DNA of 44,622 bases, taken from positions 1-44,622 of the forward strand of contig CALZDP010000011.1 of the NCBI GenBank assembly GCA_945638575.1. Reading direction: 5' to 3'. A program made the translations under genes and the position numbers. The DNA comes from an uncultured Clostridia bacterium (GTDB taxonomy: Bacteria; Bacillota; Clostridia; Christensenellales; Borkfalkiaceae). Shown in pieces: positions 24,844-31,995 of this stretch; position 1 is the stretch's first letter; each line of letters starts with the position of its first letter. The notes beneath the pieces were generated by a model. That model was not told the DNA's origin. It was given only the letters and a program-made list of their open reading frames with translations, and did no database searches.

Positions 24844-25713
24844 ATGACAGAGCAAACTAAAAAATACAAAAAGGATTTAGTCAATCTTTTTCAGGACGAC
24901 GATTTGAAGGGGGAATCAACAACCCGAAAGGACAAACCATACGTCGGCGGAGACGATATAATGCGTCCGCTAACTTACACACCGCCTACCGACAAGGAAC
25001 TTGAAGAAGTCGCCAAAGCCGATTACGAAACTGCAAAAAAGCAAAGCATAAAAAGTGCCGAAGACGAGACTGAAAGAAAGAAAAAGTCCCTCTATGGGTC
25101 GATTAACGAAGAAATCGAGGGTAATAAAACCCGTAAAGAAGAAATATCCGCAAGTTACGATTCCGCACAAAAAAACTTGGAAAACCAAACTTTAAAAAGG
25201 GGAATACAACGTTCAAGCGCGGTAATCGGCGGACTGAAAAATTTGGAGTCGGAAAAACTAACCGCCATAAGCCAAATGGATGACAAGACCAAGGCGTACG
25301 TAGAAAAACTCAATAAAGAAATTTACGATTTAGAGTCCGACCTCGGCAAAGAAATTTCTTCCATAAACGAAAAGTACGAAAACGCGGTAAAAACAAGGTT
25401 ACACGAACTTAAAAAGGAAAGGGACGACAAGATAAACGAAGTCATAAAATACAACAACACTTTAGACCTTTTCTATACGCCGGATAAATACGAAGTAGGC
25501 TCCGACGGCGTAACCGAATACCCTAAGGAAGTAGACTTAGAAACCGTTAATCCCAGATATAAAGAAAGAATTTATGAAGTAATAAGAGACTATTCCGACA
25601 TGGACGATCCCGAAGAAGCCTTCTATCTGTTTGAAACAAACGATACTCTTAAAAATTATCTTGGCAAGTATTACGAGTATGTTCGTAACATTATAAAAAA
25701 CCGTCAAGTTTAA
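24844..25713 (+). CDS. Coiled-coil protein ending the phage-like operon, possible ejection/internal virion protein
   Basis: A 289-residue charged protein. Residues about 55-215 form long coiled coils (EDETERKKKSLYGSINEEI, KAYVEKLNKEIYDLESDLG), interrupted by LKRGIQRSSAVIGG at about 115-128, a Gly/Ser motif like those in phage internal and tail-associated proteins. A folded C-terminal part follows (YKERIYEVIRDYSDMDD). Position after the tail genes suits an internal or ejection protein; that is inference. AAGGAGAT precedes the ATG. The operon terminator comes about 60 bases later. Confidence 0.6.
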   Translation: MTEQTKKYKKDLVNLFQDDDLKGESTTRKDKPYVGGDDIMRPLTYTPPTDKELEEVAKADYETAKKQSIKSAEDETERKKKSLYGSINEEIEGNKTRKEEISASYDSAQKNLENQTLKRGIQRSSAVIGGLKNLESEKLTAISQMDDKTKAYVEKLNKEIYDLESDLGKEISSINEKYENAVKTRLHELKKERDDKINEVIKYNNTLDLFYTPDKYEVGSDGVTEYPKEVDLETVNPRYKERIYEVIRDYSDMDDPEEAFYLFETNDTLKNYLGKYYEYVRNIIKNRQV

Positions 25714-25737
25714 AGGCAACAATTTTTAAATTATACC

Positions 25738-25765
25738 GTTAACCGACCTATAGGCTGACTTTTTT
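25738..25765 (-). repeat. Dispersed CTATAG-centred motif, copy 9
   Basis: Minus-strand reading: AAAAGTC, A, GCCTATAGGTCGG, TTAAC. It lies between the last phage-like gene and its terminator, the same 3' placement as copies 1 to 3. Confidence 0.75.
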
Positions 25766-25773
25766 AAACAAAG

Positions 25774-25831
25774 ACTCTGCAAAAACCGTGGTTTAAAAGT
25801 TTTTTGACCGCCTTTTTTGCAGAGTTTTTTT
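25774..25831 (+). terminator. Terminator of the phage-like operon
   Basis: ACTCTGCAAAAA at 25774-25785 pairs with the TTTTTGCAGAGT ending at 25825; a run of T follows. The long A/T-rich loop is unusual but the base stem is perfect. Confidence 0.8.
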
Positions 25832-25921
25832 GTTAATTTTTTTAATCTTTACAATAAAAAAATAAATTCCGCAATTCTAAAATATATTTAAGTAGGACTT
25901 AGTATCCGTAAAGGGGTAAAA

Positions 25922-27028
25922 ATGCAATACCTAAATATAAACTTAAAAAATGCGGAAGATAATTTTAACTTAATTAAGTTTAAAACGAAAAAAAAGATAA
26001 TATGCGTGGTTAAGTCGGACGCCTACGGCCACGGCGCCGAAAAACTTTCAGTGTTATACCAAAACTTAGGCACACACGCTTTTATGGTTTGCAATTTGGA
26101 GGAAGCGATAGCGCTTAGAAATTTCGGTATCAAAAAAGATATTCTTGTGGCAGGGTATACACCGCCTAATTATGCTAAGGATTTAGCAAACTATCGTCTT
26201 ACCCAAAGCATTATCGATTACGCCTACGCAAAAAATTTAAACGACCAATGTGCTAAACTGGGCATACGGTTAAATGCGCATATAAAAATAGATACCGGCA
26301 TGCACCGTTTCGGAATCCCTTATTACGATAAAGAAAAAACTGCGCAAATTTTCGATATGAAATGTTTGTCGATAAAGGGGGCGTACACACACTACGCAAA
26401 AGCGGACGAAGCAACCGAAGCAGATGATAGATTAAACTCAAACTTAAATAAGACCGATTTTACCGTAACGCAGTACGGTAATTTTTTACGAGCGGTAAAA
26501 CCTTACGGCGGTTTATTTTTGCACACTTCAAATTCTGCCGCTTTTGTAAACTATTCCCACATAAAAGAGGACGGGGTAAGGCTCGGTTTATTGCTGTACG
26601 GATTTATCCCAAACGGAAAATACCGCGTAAAGAGTTATAAAGATTTTCAAGGTCTTAAACCGGTAATGGAATTGCAGACAAGACTTGACCGTATCGAAAG
26701 GGTGCAAAAGGGGGACAGCATCGGTTACGGCGGAGCGTACGTGTGTCCGTCAAACGGTTTTATCGGAATTATGCCGATAGGTTACGCCAACGGTTTTTGC
26801 CCGACAGGGGATTTTTCCGTAAAAATAAAAAACAACTTTTACAAAGTGGTCGGGCGCGTTTGCATGAATCATTCTTTTATCGACCTTAAAAATTCCTGTT
26901 TAAAGGTGGGCGATACCGTTACGGTTGCAAGGTCGCAATCGGACTTTTTAAAACTTTCTTCTCAAAACTTTTCCGTTTATAGGACTTTGACGACAATCGG
27001 CGGTTGCAACAAAAAATATTACGTTTAG
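25922..27028 (+). CDS. alr: Alanine racemase, somewhat divergent
   Basis: A 368-residue fold-type III PLP enzyme that interconverts L- and D-alanine for peptidoglycan. The PLP lysine is Lys31 in VVKSDAYGHG, and the second catalytic residue is Tyr269 in IGYGGAY. Other family points are DTGMHRFG, HTSNSAAF and RLGLLLYG. Two usually invariant aspartates are replaced by asparagine: PIGYANG (Asn290, usually GYADG) and GRVCMNH (Asn316, usually CMDQ). The enzyme is probably active but might have shifted specificity. It stands alone after the phage-like operon, with AAAGGGG before its ATG. Confidence 0.88.
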   Translation: MQYLNINLKNAEDNFNLIKFKTKKKIICVVKSDAYGHGAEKLSVLYQNLGTHAFMVCNLEEAIALRNFGIKKDILVAGYTPPNYAKDLANYRLTQSIIDYAYAKNLNDQCAKLGIRLNAHIKIDTGMHRFGIPYYDKEKTAQIFDMKCLSIKGAYTHYAKADEATEADDRLNSNLNKTDFTVTQYGNFLRAVKPYGGLFLHTSNSAAFVNYSHIKEDGVRLGLLLYGFIPNGKYRVKSYKDFQGLKPVMELQTRLDRIERVQKGDSIGYGGAYVCPSNGFIGIMPIGYANGFCPTGDFSVKIKNNFYKVVGRVCMNHSFIDLKNSCLKVGDTVTVARSQSDFLKLSSQNFSVYRTLTTIGGCNKKYYV

Positions 27029-27114
27029 GTTTTTGTAAAGTTTTTTTAATTTACGCGGTAAAGGTTAAATAAAATTTTAAGAAATTTAAAAGGGAAACTA
27101 AGGGTAAGATATAA

Positions 27115-27143
27115 TTGACAAAACAGCGACAAAGATATATAAT
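27115..27143 (+). promoter_or_regulatory. Perfect consensus SigA promoter of fhs
   Basis: TTGACA at 27115-27120, 17 bases, TATAAT at 27138-27143. The leader is about 90 bases; it does not show a THF or purine riboswitch that I recognise. Confidence 0.85.
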
Positions 27144-27241
27144 AAACATTAGAGTTGCACTTACGGTTATAAGCGGCTAAAAACCAAAAAGGTCGCCAAA
27201 AAATACGTAAAGGCAAATAGAAGTACGAAAGGCGGTAAAAA

Positions 27242-28909
27242 ATGACTGATCTTGAAATTGCTCACAGCGCGAAAATGCTTCCCGTAAAAACCATATGTGA
27301 AAATTTAGGACTCGGCGAAGACGATTACGAACTTTACGGAAAGTACAAAGCAAAAATCTCTCTTTCCGTTCTTGATAAATTAAAGCAAAAACCTAACGGC
27401 AAACTTGTTTTGGTAACAGCAATAACGCCGACTCCTGCAGGGGAAGGCAAAACAACCACTACAATAGGCTTGGCCGACGGTCTTAACAAAATCGGCAAAA
27501 AAGCGGTCGTTGCGTTAAGGGAGCCTTCTTTAGGACCCGTGTTCGGTATAAAAGGCGGCGCGGCAGGCGGCGGTTATGCGCAAGTTGTTCCCATGGAAGA
27601 CATTAACCTTCATTTTACGGGCGACTTTCACGCAATAGGCGCGGCAAATAACCTGCTTGCCGCAATGATAGACAATCACATTCACCAAGGCAACGCCCTG
27701 AATATCGACGTAAAAAGCATTACTTGGAAGCGCTGCGTGGATATGAACGACCGTCAACTTCGTTTCATTGTAGACGGGCTTGGCGGTAAGGCCAACGGTA
27801 CCCCTCGTGAAGACGGCTTCGATATCACCGTTGCAAGCGAGATTATGGCGATTTTGTGTCTTTCGACCGGCATTGGCGATTTAAAGAAACGTCTTGGCAA
27901 TATCATTATCGGCTACAATTACAGCGGTGAGCCCGTTTATTGCAGAGATTTAAAAGCGCAAGGAGCCATGACCGCCCTATTAAAGGACGCGATAAAACCT
28001 AATCTTGTTCAAACCTTGGAAAACACTCCTGCGTTTGTTCACGGCGGACCTTTTGCCAACATAGCACACGGCTGTAATTCCGTCTTGGCAACAAAACTTG
28101 CTTTAAAGTGCGGTGATTATTGCATTACGGAAGCCGGTTTCGGCGCCGATCTCGGGGCGGAAAAGTTTATGGATATAAAATGCAGGTCGGCGTCGTTAAA
28201 GCCGGACTGCGTGGTAATGGTTGCAACCGTTCGCGCCCTTAAGATGCATGGCGGCGTGTCTAAGTGCGACCTTAATAAAGAGGACACCGAGGCAATCGAA
28301 AGGGGATTCCCCAACTTAATTAAACATGTAAACAACATTTTGCACGTATTCACTCTTCCCGTGGTGGTTGCGATAAACCGTTTCCCCGGCGATACCGAAA
28401 AGGAAATTTCCACCCTTATGCGACTATGTAAGGAATTTGAATTCAAAACGGTAATCGCAGACGGCTACGCTAAGGGGGGAAGCGGTATGACCGATTTGGC
28501 AAAAATGGTGGTAAATCTTTGCGATATGTATTCGGTAATGTCCCACCCGTACGATATGGACAGATCCATTGAAGATAAAATACGCGGTGTTGCCGTCCAC
28601 GTTTACGGCGCAGGCGACGTTAACTTTTTACCGCGCGCCAAAAAGCAGATAGCGGAACTTGAAAGGCTGGGCTTTTCAAATCTTCCCGTCTGTATTGCCA
28701 AAACACAATACAGTCTTTCAGATAATCCGGAACTCATTTGTGCGCCGATAGGCTTTACGATAACGGTTAAAAATGTTAAAGTTTCCTCAGGAGCCGGCTT
28801 TATTGTGGTATTGACAGGCGATATTATGACGATGCCGGGGCTTCCTAAAGTTCCCGCCGCAGAAAATATCGACGTAACCGACGATGGCGAAATCTTGGGC
28901 TTGTTCTGA
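27242..28909 (+). CDS. fhs: Formate-tetrahydrofolate ligase
   Basis: A 555-residue ATP-dependent enzyme that makes 10-formyl-tetrahydrofolate from formate; it feeds purine synthesis and, in acetogens, the methyl branch of CO2 fixation. The P-loop [10 protein letters not shown] is at 65-74, and conserved [13 protein letters not shown] and [10 protein letters not shown] follow. Length is the family norm. No other one-carbon pathway genes are adjacent, so acetogenesis cannot be inferred. A perfect promoter lies upstream and the lipoprotein gene follows after 36 bases, probably on the same transcript. Confidence 0.97.
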   Translation: MTDLEIAHSAKMLPVKTICENLGLGEDDYELYGKYKAKISLSVLDKLKQKPNGKLVLVTAITPTPAGEGKTTTTIGLADGLNKIGKKAVVALREPSLGPVFGIKGGAAGGGYAQVVPMEDINLHFTGDFHAIGAANNLLAAMIDNHIHQGNALNIDVKSITWKRCVDMNDRQLRFIVDGLGGKANGTPREDGFDITVASEIMAILCLSTGIGDLKKRLGNIIIGYNYSGEPVYCRDLKAQGAMTALLKDAIKPNLVQTLENTPAFVHGGPFANIAHGCNSVLATKLALKCGDYCITEAGFGADLGAEKFMDIKCRSASLKPDCVVMVATVRALKMHGGVSKCDLNKEDTEAIERGFPNLIKHVNNILHVFTLPVVVAINRFPGDTEKEISTLMRLCKEFEFKTVIADGYAKGGSGMTDLAKMVVNLCDMYSVMSHPYDMDRSIEDKIRGVAVHVYGAGDVNFLPRAKKQIAELERLGFSNLPVCIAKTQYSLSDNPELICAPIGFTITVKNVKVSSGAGFIVVLTGDIMTMPGLPKVPAAENIDVTDDGEILGLF

Positions 28910-28945
28910 TCCATAATTAAAATATAATTTTTTAAACATTCAAAT

Positions 28946-29689
28946 ATGAAGAAATTACTTGTAATTTTATTATCGCTGATTTTAATGTTGTTCTCGGTTT
29001 CCTGTGCGCCCGGCGTTTTTAGGGATACCTACGATAAACCCACGCAACAGGAATATGCTTCCTTTTTAAAAAACTTTACGTATAATGAAGAAAAGTTTTT
29101 TTTAGACGACGCCTATTACAAAGTTGACGGAAGCGTAGCGGTGGAACAAAATTTTAACAAAAATTCCTTTTTGTTAGATTTGGATATCGATAATCGTTAC
29201 GGAAAGATAAGCGGAAAGACCGTTTATTCGGAAAGCGGTTTTGCGACCGCAGACAAAACGGAAACCGTTTACGAAAGTAAAAAAGGGTACCTTGTCAAGC
29301 GCGTCGGTGCCGAGGAAGTAACCCGCCCGTCCACAGACGGCATTGAGGGATTTATAGATATGCCTTCCTTTTACAGTAGATTTTTAGCCGATTTATTTGA
29401 CAATTTACAATCGTTGTCCATTTCCGACGTGGAAATCGCTAATACAAGCCGTGTTACAAAACTGCACATAAAAATAACTCCGCAGTCTGCGTCGGCGCTG
29501 TTTTTCTACGGACTGATTACGGAAAGCGCGGCAGGGGATATATATTTGTGTTTAACAAATAACTGCTTCGTGGCGGTACGCGGTGTCTTTAAAGCAACCA
29601 TTTCCAATGACGTTTATACCGCTTCCGACATAATATCCGCTAAAACATTGTCAAAGATAACCGCCGATATAAATTTATACGCAAAATAA
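28946..29689 (+). CDS. Lipoprotein of unknown function
   Basis: A 247-residue exported lipoprotein. A type II signal peptide ends in the lipobox FSVSC with Cys20 as lipidation site. The mature part is a mixed alpha/beta domain with many short strands (VDGSVAVEQNF, VTKLHIKITPQSASALFFY), reminiscent of LolA/LppX-like folds, though that is only a general impression. It lies directly downstream of fhs without an obvious functional link. Confidence 0.7.
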   Translation: MKKLLVILLSLILMLFSVSCAPGVFRDTYDKPTQQEYASFLKNFTYNEEKFFLDDAYYKVDGSVAVEQNFNKNSFLLDLDIDNRYGKISGKTVYSESGFATADKTETVYESKKGYLVKRVGAEEVTRPSTDGIEGFIDMPSFYSRFLADLFDNLQSLSISDVEIANTSRVTKLHIKITPQSASALFFYGLITESAAGDIYLCLTNNCFVAVRGVFKATISNDVYTASDIISAKTLSKITADINLYAK

Positions 29690-29750
29690 AAAAATTGCGG
29701 TTTATCAACTAGAAACTCGACAACAATTATATATTATATAATAAGGAAAT

Positions 29751-29798
29751 AAAAAACTCCGTCCATATTGCCGTTTAGGCAGGGGGCGGAGTTTTTTT
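29751..29798 (+). terminator. Terminator of fhs-lipoprotein unit
   Basis: AAAAAACTCCG at 29751-29761 pairs with CGGAGTTTTTTT at 29787-29798; the T-tract completes a typical intrinsic terminator. Confidence 0.85.
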
Positions 29799-29802
29799 AA
29801 GT

Positions 29803-29828
29803 AAAAAAATAAGCCCCGTAAAAGGGCT
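29803..29828 (-). terminator. rpsT terminator
   Basis: AGCCC at 29824-29828 (minus strand) pairs with GGGCT at 29812-29816, followed on the minus strand by TATTTTTTT. Confidence 0.75.
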
Positions 29829-29844
29829 AAAATAGGCTTAAAAA

Positions 29845-30108
29845 TTAAGCCATTGCGTTGATTCTCTTGGCAAATCCGGACTTTTTGTTAGCGGCGGTAT
29901 TAAGGTGCATTCTGCCTGCACTTACAGCCTGATCCAAAAGTTTGGAAGTTTCCCTGAAAATCTCTTGAGCGTTTGCTTTTTCACCGTTTTCGATAGCAGC
30001 GTTTAACTTTCTTACGGAAGTTTTAACTTCGGCAAGAGCGCTTCTGTTACGAGCGTTTTTGGTTTCGGTTACTAAAACACGTTTTTTAGCAGATTTAATA
30101 TTGGGCAC
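29845..30108 (-). CDS. rpsT: Ribosomal protein S20
   Basis: An 87-residue basic small-subunit protein that binds 16S rRNA early in assembly. It shows the family start MPNIKSAKKRV, TKNARNRSALAEVKTSVRK and the C-terminal AGRMHLNTAANKKSGFAKRI. AAGGAGAG on the minus strand precedes the ATG complement at 30108. It is monocistronic with its own terminator. Confidence 0.96.
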   Translation of the reverse strand: MPNIKSAKKRVLVTETKNARNRSALAEVKTSVRKLNAAIENGEKANAQEIFRETSKLLDQAVSAGRMHLNTAANKKSGFAKRINAMA

Positions 30109-30513
30109 GGTAATCTCTCCTTATGTAATAAGTCTTGCGACTTCTTATTTCTACTGTGGTATTTTAGCATACTTAAATAGATTTTGCAAGGATTTTTAAT
30201 GAATTTTCGCAATTTTCACAACTTTTATAAACTTTTTAAAAATTTTACTCGCTAAATTTTTTCAAACCGTGGATAAGTTTGTTTAAAGGGCATAAAAACC
30301 CTTTTTTTATCGGAAAATTTGTCTGTTTTAAATAGGATTTGAAAAGTTATCAACAATTTTTACAAACTTTTTTAATTGTATTTCGCAAACACTCGAATAT
30401 TTAAGCATAATTTAAAATTACTAAAATCGTAGAAAAATAGAAATATTTTATAAAATCTAAATATCGTATAAATTTTGTTGTATTTGTTTTGCGTACACTA
30501 TGAAAAATCATTT

Positions 30514-30522
30514 TGTGGATAA
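30514..30522 (-). promoter_or_regulatory. Perfect DnaA box
   Basis: TGTGGATAA (TTATCCACA on the minus strand). Near matches lie at 30268-30276 (CGTGGATAA) and 30348-30356 (TTATCAACA). A cluster of three within 260 bases of AT-rich DNA is notable, but dnaA, dnaN and rpmH are not nearby. Confidence 0.4.
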
Positions 30523-30641
30523 CCCCGTAAAAAGCCCTTTCAACTTAATTAAACTGTACCGTTTTATAGCAAAATTTTCTTGATAACTTCAATTTTTACC
30601 GCAAAAAAAGTTCTTTCCTATATTATATAATGCGGGGGGAC

Positions 30642-30794
30642 GTAACGCCGGTAAAGGTAGGGCGGTCGGTAACATATAAAGGCAAGGATTATAAAACGGC
30701 GCGGATTATATGACGTTGAAATAGGTGTAACGTTGGGAAAGGTATGTCGGTGTGAAATGTGTAACGTTGGTAAACATAAATCGGTGGAAAATGT
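30642..30794 (+). repeat. Three degenerate 34-base G-rich repeats
   Basis: Units begin GTAACGCCGGTAAAGGTA at 30642, GTAACGTTGGGAAAGGTA at 30727 and GTAACGTTGGTAAACATA at 30761; each continues to a shared CGGT about 21 bases on. Units two and three abut exactly at 34 bases. Confidence 0.6.
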
Positions 30795-30876
30795 AAAGTG
30801 GGGGTAAAAGTTAAATTATAATTTTGCCGTAAAGTATCAACTAAAAAATTTTAAAAATTTTCTTAAAAAGAAGTTC

Positions 30877-30909
30877 GCCGTACAAAGTAGTGTATGGCAA
30901 ATTTTTTTT
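30877..30909 (+). terminator. Intrinsic terminator in the gene-poor region
   Basis: A 7-bp stem with one G-T pair, 8-base loop and a T-tract at 30902-30909. No coding gene ends upstream of it. Confidence 0.65.
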
Positions 30910-31257
30910 GCCGATAAAAATCTTTTTTAAATTCTAAGTGGTTAAGTTTAATTCCAGGTGGTTAATCGGTCTTGATTTTTACAAAATTTTGCCAAAAATC
31001 GGGCTGAATTATGATGTTGTATACAAAACTTTTTTAAATTTATTGGGAATTTTGCCCACCGATAAATTTTTCAATATTTTGCAAAAAAATTTTTTTAGAG
31101 AAATTTATGTTTTTTTAAAATTTATCTATAAAATCACCGATAAAATGCCAAATTTTTAAAATTTTTATAAACATTTTCAAAAAATCGAAACATTTATTAG
31201 CACGTATGTTCTAATAAAAACACAAAAAAATTTTTAACTTTTTTTATTATTTTTTGC

Positions 31258-31280
31258 CAAAAGTGGTTGATATTGGATAA
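31258..31280 (+). promoter_or_regulatory. Candidate MraZ operator
   Basis: TTGCC, TGGTT and TGGAT occur at exact 10-base steps (5-base units with 5-base spacers) across the -35 region of the mraZ promoter. MraZ is known to bind short direct repeats with this spacing upstream of its own gene. Confidence 0.45.
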
Positions 31281-31295
31281 TTTTTATGCTATAAT
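31267..31295 (+). promoter_or_regulatory. Promoter of mraZ and the division cluster
   Basis: TTGATA at 31267-31272, 17 bases, TATAAT at 31290-31295. Confidence 0.75.
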
Positions 31296-31328
31296 CATCT
31301 TGTCATCAAAAAAAGGAGGGATTTGAAT

Positions 31329-31772
31329 ATGTTTTTTGGAACTTATTTCCACCAAGTTGATTCCAAAAAAAGAGTAAGGGTCCCTTCTAAATTCGGCAAA
31401 GAACTCGGCTCGTCTTACATTTTGGGGCCGTCCTCTATAAGGGGCGCAATCGCGATCTATAAAACCGAAGATTACCACACGATTTCGCAAAAAAGACACT
31501 CGCCGTTTAATAGGGAACTTGAAGAAGCGTACACCGTTTTCTTCGGTCGCTATATGGACGTAACTGAAGACGCACAAGGCAGGTTGTTTTTGAGTAACGA
31601 TATCCGCAGTTTTTTCGACTTTAACGACGACGACAAAGAATTGGTTTTTGTCGGCTCGCAAGATCACATCAATATGATGAGCAAGTCATGCTATGAAAAG
31701 ATGAATCAAAACATGTCTTTCGATAAAGCGTTGGAAATTTTAGACAAGGCTTTTGAAAAAGAAAACGGTTAA
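31329..31772 (+). CDS. mraZ: Transcriptional regulator MraZ
   Basis: A 147-residue protein of two AbrB-like halves that form a ring and repress the division cluster. The second half has the canonical DAQGRLFL (DxxGR); in the first the glycine is replaced (VDSKKRVRVPSKF instead of DxKGR). The start is taken as the ATG at 31329 with AGGAGG ten bases upstream; the TTG at 31323 would sit too close to it. It heads the division and wall cluster. A 223-base spacer with short repeats separates it from rsmH, longer than usual. Confidence 0.94.
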   Translation: MFFGTYFHQVDSKKRVRVPSKFGKELGSSYILGPSSIRGAIAIYKTEDYHTISQKRHSPFNRELEEAYTVFFGRYMDVTEDAQGRLFLSNDIRSFFDFNDDDKELVFVGSQDHINMMSKSCYEKMNQNMSFDKALEILDKAFEKENG

Positions 31773-31798
31773 CGGTTTTTTGTCGGACGAAACCAACC

Positions 31799-31874
31799 GA
31801 ACGGCTTTGTGTATAGCAAACGGTTGTATATAGCAAACGGCTTGTTTTACGACCGAACGGCTTGTTTTTAGACG
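31799..31874. repeat. Four short tandem units starting AACGGYT
   Basis: Units of 19, 17, 20 and 20 bases begin with AACGGCTT or AACGGTTG; the first two also share TATAGCA at their ends. They fill the middle of the mraZ-rsmH spacer. Confidence 0.55.
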
Positions 31875-31995
31875 GAAAACGAAAAAATTTTTATACTTAC
31901 AAAGTTCACAGACGGAAAGTTTCAATTTAATACCGAAAATAATTGATTGAATTTTCAGGTTTGCGAAGGTAAAATCACTGATTGCAGGATTGCAA

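Larger units (their letters stand above)
30595..30909 (+). ncRNA. Candidate unannotated transcript of about 280 bases
   Basis: A possible promoter (TTTACC at 30595-30600, 18 bases, TATATT at 30619-30624) precedes a G-rich tract, and an intrinsic terminator closes it (GCCGTAC at 30877-30883 paired with GTATGGC at 30892-30898, then eight T). No frame with a ribosome binding site fits. It does not match RNase P, tmRNA, 6S or SRP RNA as far as I can see. The promoter is weak, so transcription is inferred. Confidence 0.35.
30109..31328. other. 1.2-kb gene-poor AT-rich region upstream of mraZ
   Basis: No convincing coding gene. Between 30268 and 30522 there are one perfect and two one-mismatch DnaA boxes. 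A free-standing terminator-like hairpin (AAAGGG/CCCTTT with T-tract) lies at 30284-30309. A G-rich, C-poor tract with degenerate repeats covers 30632-30815, followed by an intrinsic terminator at 30877-30909. The sequence from 30910 to 31250 is extremely AT-rich and holds an inverted repeat TTATTAG/CTAATAA at 31194-31217. Confidence 0.6.

Noticed and set aside
15889..25713. Attachment sites or tRNA integration target for the phage-like block
   Set aside because: I looked at both flanks and found no tRNA gene, integrase or matching direct repeats apart from the dispersed motif, which occurs widely outside the block.
27144..27241. THF riboswitch in the fhs leader
   Set aside because: No match to the conserved junction sequences; the leader shows no long stem.
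30938..31159. 73-codon frame in the AT-rich region before mraZ
   Set aside because: Starts at GTG without a ribosome binding site; composition is that of AT-rich noncoding DNA (Phe, Lys, Ile, Asn); no family resemblance.
30109..31322. Call of a chromosomal replication origin
   Set aside because: Only one perfect DnaA box, and no dnaA, dnaN, rpmH or regular box array; kept as a finding, not as an origin.
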